A stretch of 64,000 nt of DNA, from positions 27,501 through 91,500 of the forward strand of contig CAUZXS010002510.1 in assembly GCA_963585895.1 (NCBI GenBank), given 5' to 3'. The notes below the pieces were generated by a model, which ran no database searches, was not told the origin of the DNA, and saw nothing but the letters and a program-made list of their open reading frames with translations. The translations under genes and the position numbers were made by a program. This DNA is from Sepioteuthis lessoniana (taxonomy: Eukaryota > Mollusca > Cephalopoda > Myopsida > Loliginidae). Shown piece by piece: positions 49,465-60,905 of the stretch (positions are counted from its first letter, which is position 1; each line of letters starts with the position of its first letter).

Positions 49465-49752
49465 ATTTACTCAACCACTCTGCATGAGCAGGATGCGACA
49501 CAAGGTCTATTTTAAGCAGGATTTAACAGGTTTAAATTCTGAGTTTTCATTTTTCTTGACCAGTTGCTCACTAAGGTTAAAGAGCCCAGTCCTCTCTACT
49601 ATTTACCGAGAGGGAGTATAGTTGGACGTGCTCCCTTTCCCAAGAGTGTTAGTGCTATGTGAAATACAAATAGTTGCATCCAGGATTTGAACACTGATCA
49701 CCATATCCATTTTTCATGACAATGATCATTACACTATGAATGCCTTTTGAGT
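49465..49752 (-). repeat. tRNA-derived SINE, family B
   Basis: Full-length minus-strand copy: TTTACTCAACCACTCTGCAT to CATTACACTATGAATGCC. A short TA array adjoins the tail. Confidence 0.86.
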
Positions 49753-49947
49753 CTTATGTACAAGTGAAACTGATCAATGAAATAAAATTCATTTAATTGA
49801 AATTGCCATTTGTTACAACTTATATATCAGTCATCTCAATCTTTTCATTTTCTAAAAATATACTTTCAGTTATTTTTCTCAACAAACTGAAACTTAAAAA
49901 AAAGAAAAAAAAGTCAACGATTTTGCAATTTCTAGTAACTCCTAGGA

Positions 49948-50560
49948 TGGTTGGTTGGGTTTTATGGCATATCAACCTTTGTAGGTTATTTAATGCCAAA
50001 TCCATTTTTATGCAAAAATCAGTTCTATTTCAAACAATTCAGTTTAGCATGAGTACAAAGTTTAATTGTCAAAAACGTTTCTATTCCAAGCTATTCAGCT
50101 AATTCAGTTTAGTATAAGTAGAGATTTTGTTTACACACAGTTAAATGTCAAAACACTTCTATATTAAACAATTCAGTTTCGTGTAAGTACCGTTTCAATG
50201 TCAAAAACAGTTCCATTTCAAACAATTCAGTTTAGCATAAGCACACAATTTAAATGTAAGTACACAGTTTATTTGTCAAAAACATTTCTATTTCAAGCAA
50301 TTAAGTTTAGTCAAACAGTTCTAATTCAAACTATTCAGTTTAGCATAAGTATGCAGTTAGTTCTCTTTAAGCCATAGAAAGGGCCCTATCAGGTGCTACC
50401 ATTCCAGGCTAGAGTGGACCTGGGAGCAATGACAATGAAGGAGTGCTCTGCATTCCCATTAGATCATTTAGTGTCATACTCTGAACACTCATGGGGGGGG
50501 GGCTTACCCCTCTGCAAAGGTGTAGTCGGTATATTCTACAGCACCAGCCGACTGGGCAAT
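49948..50560 (-). repeat. Family C element with internal tandem repeats
   Basis: Long copy like the one at 5940. Units with CAAACAATTCAGTTTAGCAT recur about six times before the CCCTATCAGGTGCTACCATT body. A run of nine G lies near the end. Confidence 0.87.
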
Positions 50561-50571
50561 AACTCTTAGGA

Positions 50572-50812
50572 GGAGTTGCTTGTGGTATAATGGTTATCAT
50601 AATATAAAATCTTTGATAAGGCTATTTTCATTTCTCTTTGTACTAAGGTCGATGAGAAAGGAAGGAATTCATTGGTTCTCTTATCAGCTATGGTTAAATC
50701 GGAGGGTAGTTTGAGTTCTTTAGTCTTGGGAAGGCAACTGGTCTAAGAGAAGGAAAATTCTGCATCCAAACCAGTTATACTCTGCTTAAAAATTGACCAT
50801 GTGTCACAAGGT
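50572..50812 (+). repeat. tRNA-derived SINE, family B, B-box region deleted
   Basis: A + copy with head GCTTGTGGTATAATGGTTAT. The stretch carrying the B box is missing, while the body and tail are present. Confidence 0.82.
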
Positions 50813-51401
50813 CAGTTTTTCAGTAAAAAGTGACTGTTTAAAAATTATTACTTTAAAACCTTTAAAATCAGCATAAAATACTATACATAATGTAAATTAT
50901 ATGAACAAGTGTCAGAACAAATAGAAAATATGACCCCCCCCCCCAAAAAATGAATGTTTTATGAAATTTGAATATTTGTACACATGGAACCTGCTCAGAA
51001 TTCATAAATAGTCACTAATGGTAATGAAAGGGTTACTTATCAAATAAGGAAACTTGTTGGGATTAAATCAGTATGTGGTAACTGATTTTGTATACATAGT
51101 CAGTTTTTATGCTGGTGAATATATATATATATATATATACAGAATTATTCACAAGATATTTGTAAAACTTGCTGGAAATTACTGAAATGATCAGTGGTGA
51201 ATGTAGAAAAAAATAGATGCAATTGATTGGAGATAAGGAAAGCTTGTCTGTTGTTCAAACCCAGTTATTCAAAACGAGTCACATTCCTTGCTCGATTTCT
51301 GTCTTTTTTTTCTATGGCTAAATAAATAAATCTCAATCTGAGAACTCCATATTCTTTTTAAGAGAAAAAACAAAAACAAAACAATACCCTATACCTCTGG
51401 T

Positions 51402-51893
51402 TTTGTTTCTTTGTTTAATGGCATATCAAACTTCGTTGGTTATTTAATACCAAAGCCACCCTTGTAGAAACGCTCTAAGTTAGCTGACCCTAGTCAAGGG
51501 GGACCTGAATGCTCCTTTTTCAATAGCTACTACACCAAAGTATTGGAGAGGGCACTACTTCTTCCTCTGGATTGTTCCACCTACTCTTGATCTGTACTTT
51601 ATAAAGCTGAGTGTTAAGCAAGGAGGCATCAAGTACCATTTTTTGAGTCTTTGGTATGACTTGACTTGGGATTGAACCCCGGTCTCCCAGACCATTGGTG
51701 AACACTAACCATTATGCCCGTGAGTGAGGTAAAGAACAATAGGGGTAATATTTTATCTACAACTAGGCGGGATAAGGGGGTTCATACTTTTCCTGAGGGC
51801 ATTAGTCCGAATGAGAATAGCAGAACTAGAATTAAAACTAACTTACTATTAGTAACTTAATGTTAGCCATTTCACCGTGGAGACTCCTCCTAT
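51402..51893 (-). repeat. tRNA-derived SINE, family D, split by SINE A
   Basis: Tail part at 51402-51475, family A insertion, then the rest with GGGATAAGGGGGTTCATACT and GCATTAGTCCGAATGAGAAT to 51893. Confidence 0.84.
51476..51722 (-). repeat. tRNA-derived SINE, family A, nested in a D element
   Basis: A full minus-strand copy interrupts the D element that starts at 51402 and resumes after about 51723. It is younger than the D copy. Confidence 0.88.
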
Positions 51894-51908
51894 ATATATG
51901 GAAGCACT

Positions 51909-53272
51909 TTGGTTTGATTTTATGGCATATCAACCATCAAATCCAGTTTATACATACATACGAGAATCATTAAATAAGTTTCCAGACTTTTTTCGTATGG
52001 GCACTTTTATTGATAGTACACACATGAAACTCTAGTCCCCTTCGAAGTAATCTCCTCCGGCTGCAATGCAATTGTTGTACCATTCCAACAACTTCCACAA
52101 GGCCCCATGAAAGTCCTTGTGTCAGCGTGTCAATGACCTTCATCACAGCCTCTTTCATCTCCTCAATTGTCTCATAATGACAGCCTCTGAGCTTAGGGAA
52201 TAACCAAAAGTCACAGGGACCAACGTCTGGACTATAGGGACGGTGAGGAACTGTCTTGATGCCCATCTTGGTCAAATAGTCGGTGACAAGGATGGAGTTG
52301 TGGACTGATGCATTGTCCTGGTGGAAATGCCACTAACCTGATTTGAAGAGTGCTAGCCTCTTCCGACAGAATCTCTTCCTGAACTCCTTTAAAACCTCAA
52401 CATAGTAACCCTAACCCTATCAACTCTGGTCTATTGACTTCCTTACTCCTCCCACACATCTCATCATCCTTCACAGACTCTTTGCCTTCCTTGAATCTCT
52501 TATGCCACTTAAAAACTGATGCTCGATTCATGCAAGATGGTCCAAAAGCAGTCTGAAGCATTCCATAGGTTTCTGCGGCATTTTTTCCAAGTTTAAAGCA
52601 GAATTTTATTACATATCGTTCTTCTAAGTGTCCTCCCGTCCAGATTGCATTTTGGAAATTCACCAGCTGTGACAATAAGGCTTTAGTAGGGTGTATTCCA
52701 ATTCCTGCTGTAGCTTTTCATTTGAACCTGATAATCATAGAAATTGGTCAGTCATCTCATAATATGTGTAGCAATAACATACTGAATTTTCAAGCATCTA
52801 TGACAATTTTAAATGCCTGTACAAAAATGTCTGGAAACTTATTGAATGCACCATGTACATATATATAAGACATATATTATTTGTAAACATAAGTCAACAA
52901 AGTTAAGTGGTTCCAAGTATTCCTATGTATCACTAACAATTTAATCCAACATCAGTCATTTGTTTACACACTGTTAAATGATCAAGCAGTACTATTTCAA
53001 ACAATTCATTTTAGTATAAATATACAGCTTAAATTTCAAACAGTTTTATTTGACTCATAGATAGGACCCTATCAGGTGCTACCACTCTGGGCCAGAGTGA
53101 ACCTGAGAGCGATGGCAATGAAGGGGTACTTTGTATTCCCCAAAACTCCTGCATTACTGAAGCCTCACCACTAGATTGTTTAATATCATATCCAGGACAC
53201 TTGTTGGATAATAGGTCTTACCTCGCTGTAGAGATGCAGTCAATGTATTCTACAGTCCCGGCTAATTGGGCT
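51909..53272 (-). repeat. Family C element split by the mariner
   Basis: The left part (51909-51960) carries the usual TTATGGCATATCAACCAT end. The mariner follows, and the C body resumes at about 52856 with GTAAACATAAGTCA and runs through ACCCATAGATAGGACCCTATC-like sequence to GGCTAATTGGGCTG. It is older than the mariner. Its sense strand is taken as minus because the module shared with SINE D is a tail there. Confidence 0.85.
51961..52855 (-). mobile_element. Deleted DD34D mariner transposon
   Basis: The minus strand encodes two parts of a mariner transposase. The N-terminal part (about 52420-52675) reads VNFQNAIWTGGHLEERYVIK and later SVFKWHKRFKEG, matching the helix-turn-helix region. The C-terminal part (about 51970-52400) reads YYVEVLKEFRKRF, WHFHQDNASVHNS and PYSPDVGPCDFWLFPKLR. 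The two catalytic Asp seen (HQDN and PCDFW) are 34 residues apart, the mariner spacing. Ends are imperfect inverted repeats of about 27 bp, sharing AATAAGTTTCCAGAC, each flanked by TA as expected for Tc1/mariner targets. At 895 bp it lacks roughly 400 bp of the usual 1.3 kb. The middle, with the first catalytic Asp, is missing, and a TAG interrupts ahead of WHFHQD, so it cannot make active transposase. It sits inside a family C element. Confidence 0.93.
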
Positions 53273-53533
53273 GGGAAGCACCTGTGGTGTAATGCTTACC
53301 GTTGTAGGAAATAGACTGGACAAACCAAGTTCAAATCCTGGACAAGGCTGTTTGCATTTCATTTCTTGCTAATTACCTTGGGAAATATATGAATCTTTCT
53401 CTTCTTCCTCTAGTTCGGTATAACTAGTAGGACAGAATCAGTTCTTTAAACTTTGAAAGGAGGTTAGTCTTGGAGATGGAAAAACTGAATTAAAAACCTG
53501 CGGAATGCTCTTTGGATAATCTGTGGTACATCA
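53273..53533 (+). repeat. tRNA-derived SINE, family B
   Basis: The + copy begins directly at the end of the preceding C element (GGAAGCACCTGTGGTGTAAT) and has a good B box (AAGTTCAAATCCTGGACAAG). Confidence 0.85.
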
Positions 53534-54254
53534 GTGTACAATTTATCCAAAAATGTAGTACCACACAAATCTTCATCTCACTAAATAACATCTATGGAGG
53601 TTTTTTGCTAAACTTGACTTTAGTTAATAGTCCTCATTAAATTGACAGATGAATATTATATATGCTGGTCTAAATCAAAGTATTTATGAAAAAAAGTCTT
53701 AAAATTCCTTTAACAGTTTAAAATCATGTTTGGGTATTAAAATTTTTTTTTTATTTTTAAATAATTCTATTAAGCTATCGTAGAAAAAGCTTTCTTTTTT
53801 AATTAAAAGAAAAATTCAAGATGAAATTTATAAACAAAATGGCCTACCTATCATTTAGACAAGATTCTCTCTCAAATTTTAGAACTAATTGTGAAGTCAG
53901 AAAGAAAATTGTCTCAGTTATAATAACAAGTGTTGTGATGAAATGACAAGTTTTTATTTCAAGAAAATAATTAAATTCTTACTCTTATATTAAACACACA
54001 TTCCCACTTTTAATAGCATATAGAATACTTATTTTCTGTAAAAAAAAAACCCGCAACCCTTTTGTTTTCTATAGGACAAGGCAGCATCTTCTTGGCTCAA
54101 CTTACTTCTCTGCCATAAAATACAACATATAGAGGATGTATACATTATATAAAGATAAGACACTTCTTTAGTCTTTATTACCATAGAAATCCAGTATTTC
54201 CTAAATCTTTCTTGCTGAAACAAGAAAACATCATTTTCACTCGTGTATCCCATA

Positions 54255-54255
<1 letters not shown>

Positions 54256-54287
<32 letters not shown>
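54256..54287. repeat. TA microsatellite
   Basis: Short array about 690 bases before exon B. Other small TA arrays lie at 51117-51140 and 60272-60302. Confidence 0.92.
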
Positions 54288-54289
<2 letters not shown>

Positions 54290-54390
54290 GTAAGCTTGCC
54301 ATAATGTAGTTGTTAGCAAGTTAGTCTCTCAAAGTATTATAACTGTGTAATGAATTTGATTCTCACTGGGTGCTAAATACTTATTTCCTT
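54290..54390 (+). repeat. Possible decayed tRNA-like SINE head
   Basis: CCATAATGTAGTTGTTAGCA and AATTTGATTCTCACTGGGTG resemble A and B boxes at a suitable spacing. No body could be matched to a family. Confidence 0.35.
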
Positions 54391-54929
54391 TAATAGAGCA
54401 AGATTAATAAGTACCTGTATATAATTTTTTTTTTTTTTTAAATAATTCTATTAAGCTTTATTGATTTAGTTAAATTGAAAATTAGTGAAAGTTTTAGATT
54501 ATTTAAATGATTAAAAATAAAGTTCTAGGTACTTGAAGCAACATGAGGCCTGTGTGCCATATCTAAGCAAAGCTTAGTATATAAAAACCTTTGCTTAGTC
54601 TGGTCTATGTACCAGACTCAGAAAAACTTAGTAAATAAATTTCTTTTTCCCCTCTTATTGTTTATTTCTGAAACCTCTTTTTTTTCCCCCCACATTAGCA
54701 AAAAGGAAAGACAGTACATATTTTAATTTAAAAAAAAACCCTCAAAAACCTTTTATGATTGTTAAAAAAAAAACAAAAAACAACAACAACAACAAAAAAA
54801 CAAGACAAAAAAAAAACTTTGCAAGATTACAACTGAAAATGTCTCTCTGCAATTCTATGACCATTTCACATACTTGGCTACCATGTTTCTTGTTTGTTTT
54901 TTTTGTTCCCCCTTCTAACACGGTTCGCT

Positions 54930-54977
54930 ATCTTCTTCTTCTTCTTCTTTTCCCACTTTTTTTCTCTTGCTGCACAG
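54930..54977 (+). promoter_or_regulatory. Strong splice acceptor of exon B
   Basis: Six CTT-type repeats, then TTTTCCCACTTTTTTTCTCT and GCTGCACAG. Much more pyrimidine-rich than the acceptor of exon A. Confidence 0.75.
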
Positions 54978-55135
54978 AACGCTATTCGCACCAACTTGTC
55001 CCTGCATAAATGTTTTGTAAGATATGAGGATGATTTTGGATCTTTTTGGATGGTGGATGACTTTGAGTTCGTTAGGCGCCGCCATCTGACTCGTGGACGA
55101 CCCAGAAAGTATCAGGAAAGTGAGGCTGCTGCACA
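54978..55135 (+). CDS. FoxP: FoxP alternative exon B: divergent recognition helix, wing and AT-hook-like tail
   Basis: Fifty-two codons plus two bases between a strong acceptor (CTT repeats, long pyrimidine tract, CTGCACAG) and donor CA|GTAAGC. It reads [52 protein letters not shown]. Of the first 35 residues, 21 match exon A, so both descend from one forkhead exon. Differences are not random: the helix-3 His becomes Thr, the wing [10 protein letters not shown] becomes [10 protein letters not shown], and a basic RGRPRK segment, close to the AT-hook core, follows. Insect FoxP genes are known to have two such forms of this exon. Phases match exon A at both ends. If the intron is retained the frame stops at once, because TAA of the donor GTAAGC lies in frame (…AAAQ stop at 55138-55140). 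A shorter isoform ending there is therefore possible. Confidence 0.95.
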
Positions 55136-55144
55136 GTAAGCACT

Positions 55145-56095
55145 AACTGGTTCTTTCTACCTTTCTCTCTCTATCTCTGACCACCTCACTCTTCCCAGCT
55201 CTTCTCTCTTTCATTTGGCCTTTCTTACCCTCTCTTCTTTAGACTCTTTGTTCCTTCCTTCTTTTCTGTCTGTCCTTGACTCTTCTGCTCACTCACTTTT
55301 TATGTCCATTTTCCAACCTCTCTCTCTCACTTCTCTTTCCCATCTTTATATACACCTCTTACTCTGCTCTCCTGTCTTTTGACCCACCTCTCTCACTCTT
55401 TTCTATCTATCTATTTTGCTCCTCTCTACCTACTTCTCTCTCGCATTTCTCTAACTACTCTCTTCTTTGCTGGCTTTCATCTTGCTCATCACCAAAGTCT
55501 CTCTCTCTGTCTCTCTTCTATTTTTCCTTTCACCCATATTTCTATCACCTATCTTGTTATCCAACCATTTCCCCTCTTGCTTCTCCTTTGATACTTCTTT
55601 CTTTTGTTCCATCTTTCTTCCTTCTTCTCTCACTTCAAATTTTTAACCTACTACTTTCTCTCTCTTTCCATTCTTTCTCAACCTCTTTTCCACTTATGTC
55701 TTCCTCTTTACATTTTTTTCTCTCTCCCTATCCTCACCTTTTCTCTAATTCTCCTGTTCTCCCTCTTTCTCTCTAATTCTCCTTTTCTCCTCTTCATCTT
55801 CTCTTTAATTCTCTTTTCCTCACTTTTCTCTGATTCTCCTATTCTCTCTTCCCCTCTATTTCTCTTTCTCACCTTTTCTTTACTTTTCCTTTTCTCCTTA
55901 CCCTTTCTTTTTCCTCTTCTCCTTTTATTTTCTTCATTACCTTTTGCTTTTAAGTTTCTCTTTTACACTATCCTTCACTGCTGCATGTATCCATCTTTTC
56001 TCTCTCTCTCTCTCAACTACTTTCTTCATTCTCCAAAATCTCTCTCTTTTCATCTTTCTTACATTTTCCCTTCTCTCCCTCTTTCTCTCATGCTA
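55145..56095 (+). repeat. Long polypyrimidine tract after exon B
   Basis: About 950 bases made almost only of C and T, with CTCTCT and TTCTCC clusters, beginning within 20 bases of the exon B donor. The frames of 166 and 173 codons across it are rich in L, S and F and reflect composition only. Confidence 0.9.
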
Positions 56096-57549
56096 TTAAT
56101 TATAATATACATTATTTTCACATGAACAGAGTTAAATTTTCTCAACTCATTGCACTCAGTCCCATCACCAGTCATCTTGACCATAGTCTTATCACTGACA
56201 CACCATATTGGTAGATAACTATTTTGTAAGTTCCTTTCTAGCTACTAAATACTTTTTAATCCAACCCTTTTTTTAAATGTTGCATGATGCTTGAAGAGAA
56301 GATTGGCAATCTTTTTTTAATCCCCTAAAATGCCATGAAGCACATGGATATCAGACCCTATTATCCAGCATTGCACTCTGCTAAAAATATATACATCAAG
56401 CTGGTGTAGGTTAGGTGATGCTCCATCCAAAAAATCCTTGGTACAACCATTTTCCAGCACCCTCTTTCTTTTTGATTTTTTTTCTTTCCACTTTTCAATT
56501 TTCTTTATGGGTGGGTGCTGCATCTTAGGGGTGAAAATGCTTGCCATTATGTTGTTTTTTTTTTAAAAATCTTATGAAATACAACAATTTCAATCCATGC
56601 CAATAGTTACACTCTAATCTAAACCCATGTATCTACAAAAAACTGAAAGTGAAAGATAAAATTGCGTATTTGTAAAAACCTTTTTATATTTTTAAAAACA
56701 TGATGGCTTTCAGATATTTTTTCTTATAATTAAACCTCTTCACTTTATTCAACATTTTAGCCAATCCATTCTTTAGCTGTTATCACTAAAAGTATCAGGT
56801 GCCTTACTATAGAGGAATTTTGATCTAACTAATTAAGCAACTTGCTCTAGAGCAAGTTCAATGTTCACTATGTGCCTCACAGTTATGGCATGTACTTGTC
56901 TATGTTTATTACTTATAAATGAATACTAAATATTTTTGTTTGGGTTCAAGGTCATGAAAGAGAAGGGACACACTATCAGAGATACAAGATCAATTGTTAC
57001 AAAGTTTCAGTAAATGTTTGCCAAAGAGGACAATCTTGATTTGCAGGAAAACGGATTTTGTATTCAAGATTAGTTCTCCCTTTAAAATGGTCTGACCATC
57101 AAACAAAAATAGAATATGATTACAAACCAGTGAAATCTCATATTAAAAAAAAAAAATACTCAAGTAAAATACTTTTCAGAAAAATTGATATCATTTCATT
57201 TTGAAATACCAGCCAATTATGCCTTGTCACATTTTGAAAATTTTTTAAATCGTTCATGAAATCCATATAACTATGAATTTCTCATTCAAATTTGACTGAA
57301 CAAATTTTATTGCCTGGACTGTGTAGTTACTCAGATGTTTACTTCTCAAAATGTAATGATATCAATTTTTCAGAAACCCCTTGTGTATACTTAAAATTAT
57401 CTGAGATAAGTATTTTGCTGTTTAAAAAATCATTAAGTAAAAATTCAGATTTAAAAGCAAAATAGCAACAAAAAAATGGTCATTAATTAATTAATGGAAT
57501 CAATCTATTCCATAAAAGAAAACCTTCCTTTTGGGTAAAAACCTAATGA

Positions 57550-57625
57550 AAATTGGAGAATGGTTCGGCTAAAACGTTGGTTTAGCAACAAGAAAACTAA
57601 AAATTCAATGTCCAAACATGTGTGG
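57550..57625 (+). repeat. Small piece related to the E/F tail
   Basis: TTCGGCTAAAACGTTGGTTT and the following A-rich stretch resemble the tail of elements E and F. No head or body is seen. Confidence 0.4.
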
Positions 57626-58294
57626 TATATTAATGACTCTTTTTAAAGTTATAGATAATGATGATGTTTCCTTTTAAGCTTTTTCCTTGAGAAAGGACTC
57701 TCAACATTACTTTTGACTGACTCTTCAATACTAATCTTTATTTGTTGCAGTGTGTCCCCCTCTACCAACTTAACAGATGCTCATTATTGCAAAAGAACTA
57801 ATTAAGATCATTTGATAATTAGTTGAAATACATTGAATCAATGTAATTTACATCAGTACATTAACCTTTTCTAATTAAACATCATAAAAATTAAATGGTC
57901 CTTAAACTATATTTGCATGAAATATAAGTAGATTATTAAATGACCTGTGAACTCACTGGGTTCTAATTGCCTATGATAATATTGATGATTTTATTTAAGG
58001 AGTGAAAGATTAAAATTATTAAGCATTTCATATTTATTTTCATTTATATTGAGAATTTAAATGATTAAAAGTTTATGTTCAATGTAAATACAAACTTACA
58101 TTGGAAATGGCTTTATTTTCTAAGAGCATTTTAAGTATATTGCTCTATTAAAAATCTCTATGATGTACGATCAATATGTAAAATTTTGCTGATCAGTTAA
58201 TTTCTTATGATGGAGTTATACAATTCCTACTAACTGTTGAAACTCATATATTCAAAGTTACCAGATAAAGAAGAAAACACACCAAGACGTTTGA

Positions 58295-59624
58295 TATGAA
58301 AATAGGTTTAGTTTTGTTAGGTTTTGTGGCATCTCTATCATTGTATGTTATTCAATGCTAAATCCTGTTTACACATATATATAATATTTGATTTGGTTTT
58401 GTTGTATTGATCATTGTAGGTTATTTAATGCTAAATCCTCTTTATACATATATATTAAATATATAGGATTTGGTTTGGTTGTGTTTTATGACATATCAAC
58501 CATTGTAGCTTATTTAATGTTAAATTCTCTTTATAAATATATATTAGATATATATGATTTGGTTTGGTTTTATTGATCATTGTAGGTCATTTAATGTCAA
58601 ACCCTCTTTATGCGTATATATTAAATATATAGAATTTGGTTTAGTTGAATTTTATAGCATATCAACCATGGTAGGTTATTTAATGCCAAATCCTGTTTAC
58701 ACATACATATCATATATAATATTTGATTTGGTTTGGTTTTTGTTGGGTTTTATCGTATATCGATCATTGTAGGTTATTTAATGACAAATCCTTTTTATAC
58801 ATATATATTAAATATATATGATTTGGTTTAGTTGAGTTTTATGACATATCAACCATGGTAGGCTATTCAATGCTAAATCCTGTTTACACATACATATCAT
58901 ATATAATATTTGATTTGGTTTGGTTTTGTTGGGTTTTATCGTATATCAATCATTGTAGGTTATTTAATGACAAATCCTTTTTATACATATATATTAAATA
59001 TATATGATTTGGTTTAGTTGAGTTTTATGACATATCAACCATGGTAGGCTATTCAATGCTAAATCCTGTTTACGCATACATATCATATATACAATTTGAT
59101 TTGGTTTGGTTTTGTTGGGTTTTATCAATCATTGTAGGTCATTTAAAGTCAAATCCTCTTTATACATATATATTAAATATATATGATATTGTTTAGTTGA
59201 GTTTTATAACATATCAACCATGGTAGGCTTATCAATGCTAAATACTGCTCATACATATATATACGATTTGTAAACACATTTTGTTGATAACATTCTTAAA
59301 CGAGCCTGAGCATTTTTTGCACACAGTTAAATGGTTTCAAGTATTGCTATATAACAGTCACAATTCAACATCAGTCATTTGTTTGCATACAGTTTGTTCT
59401 ATTTGACCCATAGATAGGACTCTATCAGGTGCTACCACTCTGGGTTAGAGTGAATTGGGGAGTGGTGGCAATGAAGCGGTACTCCACATTCCCCAATGGT
59501 TGGAGCCTCGGCATCAGATGGTCTAATGTCATGTCCAGAACACTTGTTATGGGCGGGGGGGGTTGCTTATTCATCTGCAGAGATGCAGCCAGTGTATTCT
59601 ACAGCCCCAGCTAACTGGCCTGAG
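58295..59624 (-). repeat. Family C element with an expanded end array
   Basis: From 58295 to about 59260 the end module (TATCAACCATGGTAGGCTAT and relatives) is repeated 11 times in units of about 88 bases, alternating between two subtypes. The ordinary C body then follows (59265-59624), with CCATAGATAGGACTCTATCA and CCCCAGCTAACTGGCC. Short open frames in the array come from its periodicity. Confidence 0.88.
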
Positions 59625-60320
59625 GAAAATAGGTTTTACTACATGAGGTACAGCGAACAGACAATCAGTACTTGACAGGTGGCATTCACAAATTTTGTTC
59701 CTTTCTCTCATTTGAAGGTTGGCTGTTCACAGGAAACAGAGAATTCCATTATCTTACCTTTAGGTAGTATATGACTCTTAACACAAATGACTTAAACTGA
59801 TACTCAAAGTTCCATGCTGAAAATTGATCATCAGGGGATTAAAGAAGATATAATCTTTAATTACCTAAGGATTGCTTATTATCATGAAACTTTATGTTGC
59901 AATTTTAGTTGTTTGTTATATATGTGATTGAATAGAATAGACACTTTGGGTCTGTTCTATTTTATCTTTGATCCTTTCAAGTATTCATATGAGGCATCTG
60001 ATTTCTGGATTGAATGAATTCAGAAAGGGGTCACATTTTTCTATTTGGAAGTCAAATGACCCATATGAAGTCATGAATGAATCAAAGATACATAGGATAG
60101 ATACAAAGTGAATGTCTTATTTAATCAAACATGTTTAAAAGAGAAAATGCTGCATATATATATTTATTACAGCAAGAGTTTGAGATAGTTATAAACTCCC
60201 TAAATTTTTGCAGTGAAATTTCTAAAACTGGAATATAGTCAGTATAAAACTTAAAATCTTGTTTCAGAAGTTTGATATATATATATATATATATATATAT
60301 ACTCTTACATACATATATGT

Positions 60321-60585
60321 AAGTAAAAGTAAAGTTGGCAACCTTAGTCGAAGGTGACTTGAAGGCCTCTTTTTCAATAGCTACTACACTGAGGTGTAGG
60401 GAAGTGTGCTACTCCATTCCCAGGATTGCTTCACTTTACCCTTGATCCTCACCTTATAATGCTAAGTGCCAAGCAAGGCGGCATCAAGTACCATTTTTTG
60501 AGTCTTTGATGTGACTTGACCTGAGATTGAACCCCGGTCTCCTGGACCATTGGTGAACACACTACCCATTAGGCCGATGTCCTGG
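60321..60585 (-). repeat. tRNA-derived SINE, family A
   Basis: Full-length minus-strand copy, next to a TA microsatellite on its left. Confidence 0.87.
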
Positions 60586-60611
60586 TTACATATATGTAAT
60601 CATGATTAAAA

Positions 60612-60617
<6 letters not shown>

Positions 60618-60669
<52 letters not shown>

Positions 60670-60670
60670 G
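60618..60670. repeat. TA/CA microsatellite
   Basis: TA units then CA units at the 5' boundary of the truncated LINE copy. Confidence 0.94.
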
Positions 60671-60854
60671 CAAGACTGCATGGAAAAGGGTTGGATATGC
60701 CATGTGATTCTTATTGAGGTTGGTTGTCATGGTTTTCTAGGACAGTCAGTCATTTCATTTCTTTCAAAAACAGGAATCACTGGCCGTTATTTGAAAGTTG
60801 CCTCAAATCGCTTTCAGACCACAGCGCAATATGCATCAAATTGGATTTGGTCGA

Positions 60855-60905
60855 AAGCGAGAAATTTTCAGTGTGAATGAAATGCACACTGAAAATTTCT
60901 CGCTT
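60855..60905. repeat. Perfect 21-bp-arm hairpin
   Basis: AAGCGAGAAATTTTCAGTGT plus G, nine-base loop AATGAAATG, then the exact reverse complement. It lies just after the reverse-transcriptase-like segment of the LINE copy. Confidence 0.95.

Noticed and set aside
54930-55140. Exon B as part of a second, separate forkhead gene
   Set aside because: It encodes only helix 3 onward with no helix 1-2 exon nearby, and its acceptor phase matches the FoxP helix-2 exon exactly.
55276-56125. Long frames of 166 and 173 codons after exon B
   Set aside because: They lie wholly in a C/T tract and encode only L/S/F-rich low-complexity sequence; similar frames exist in neighbouring phases.
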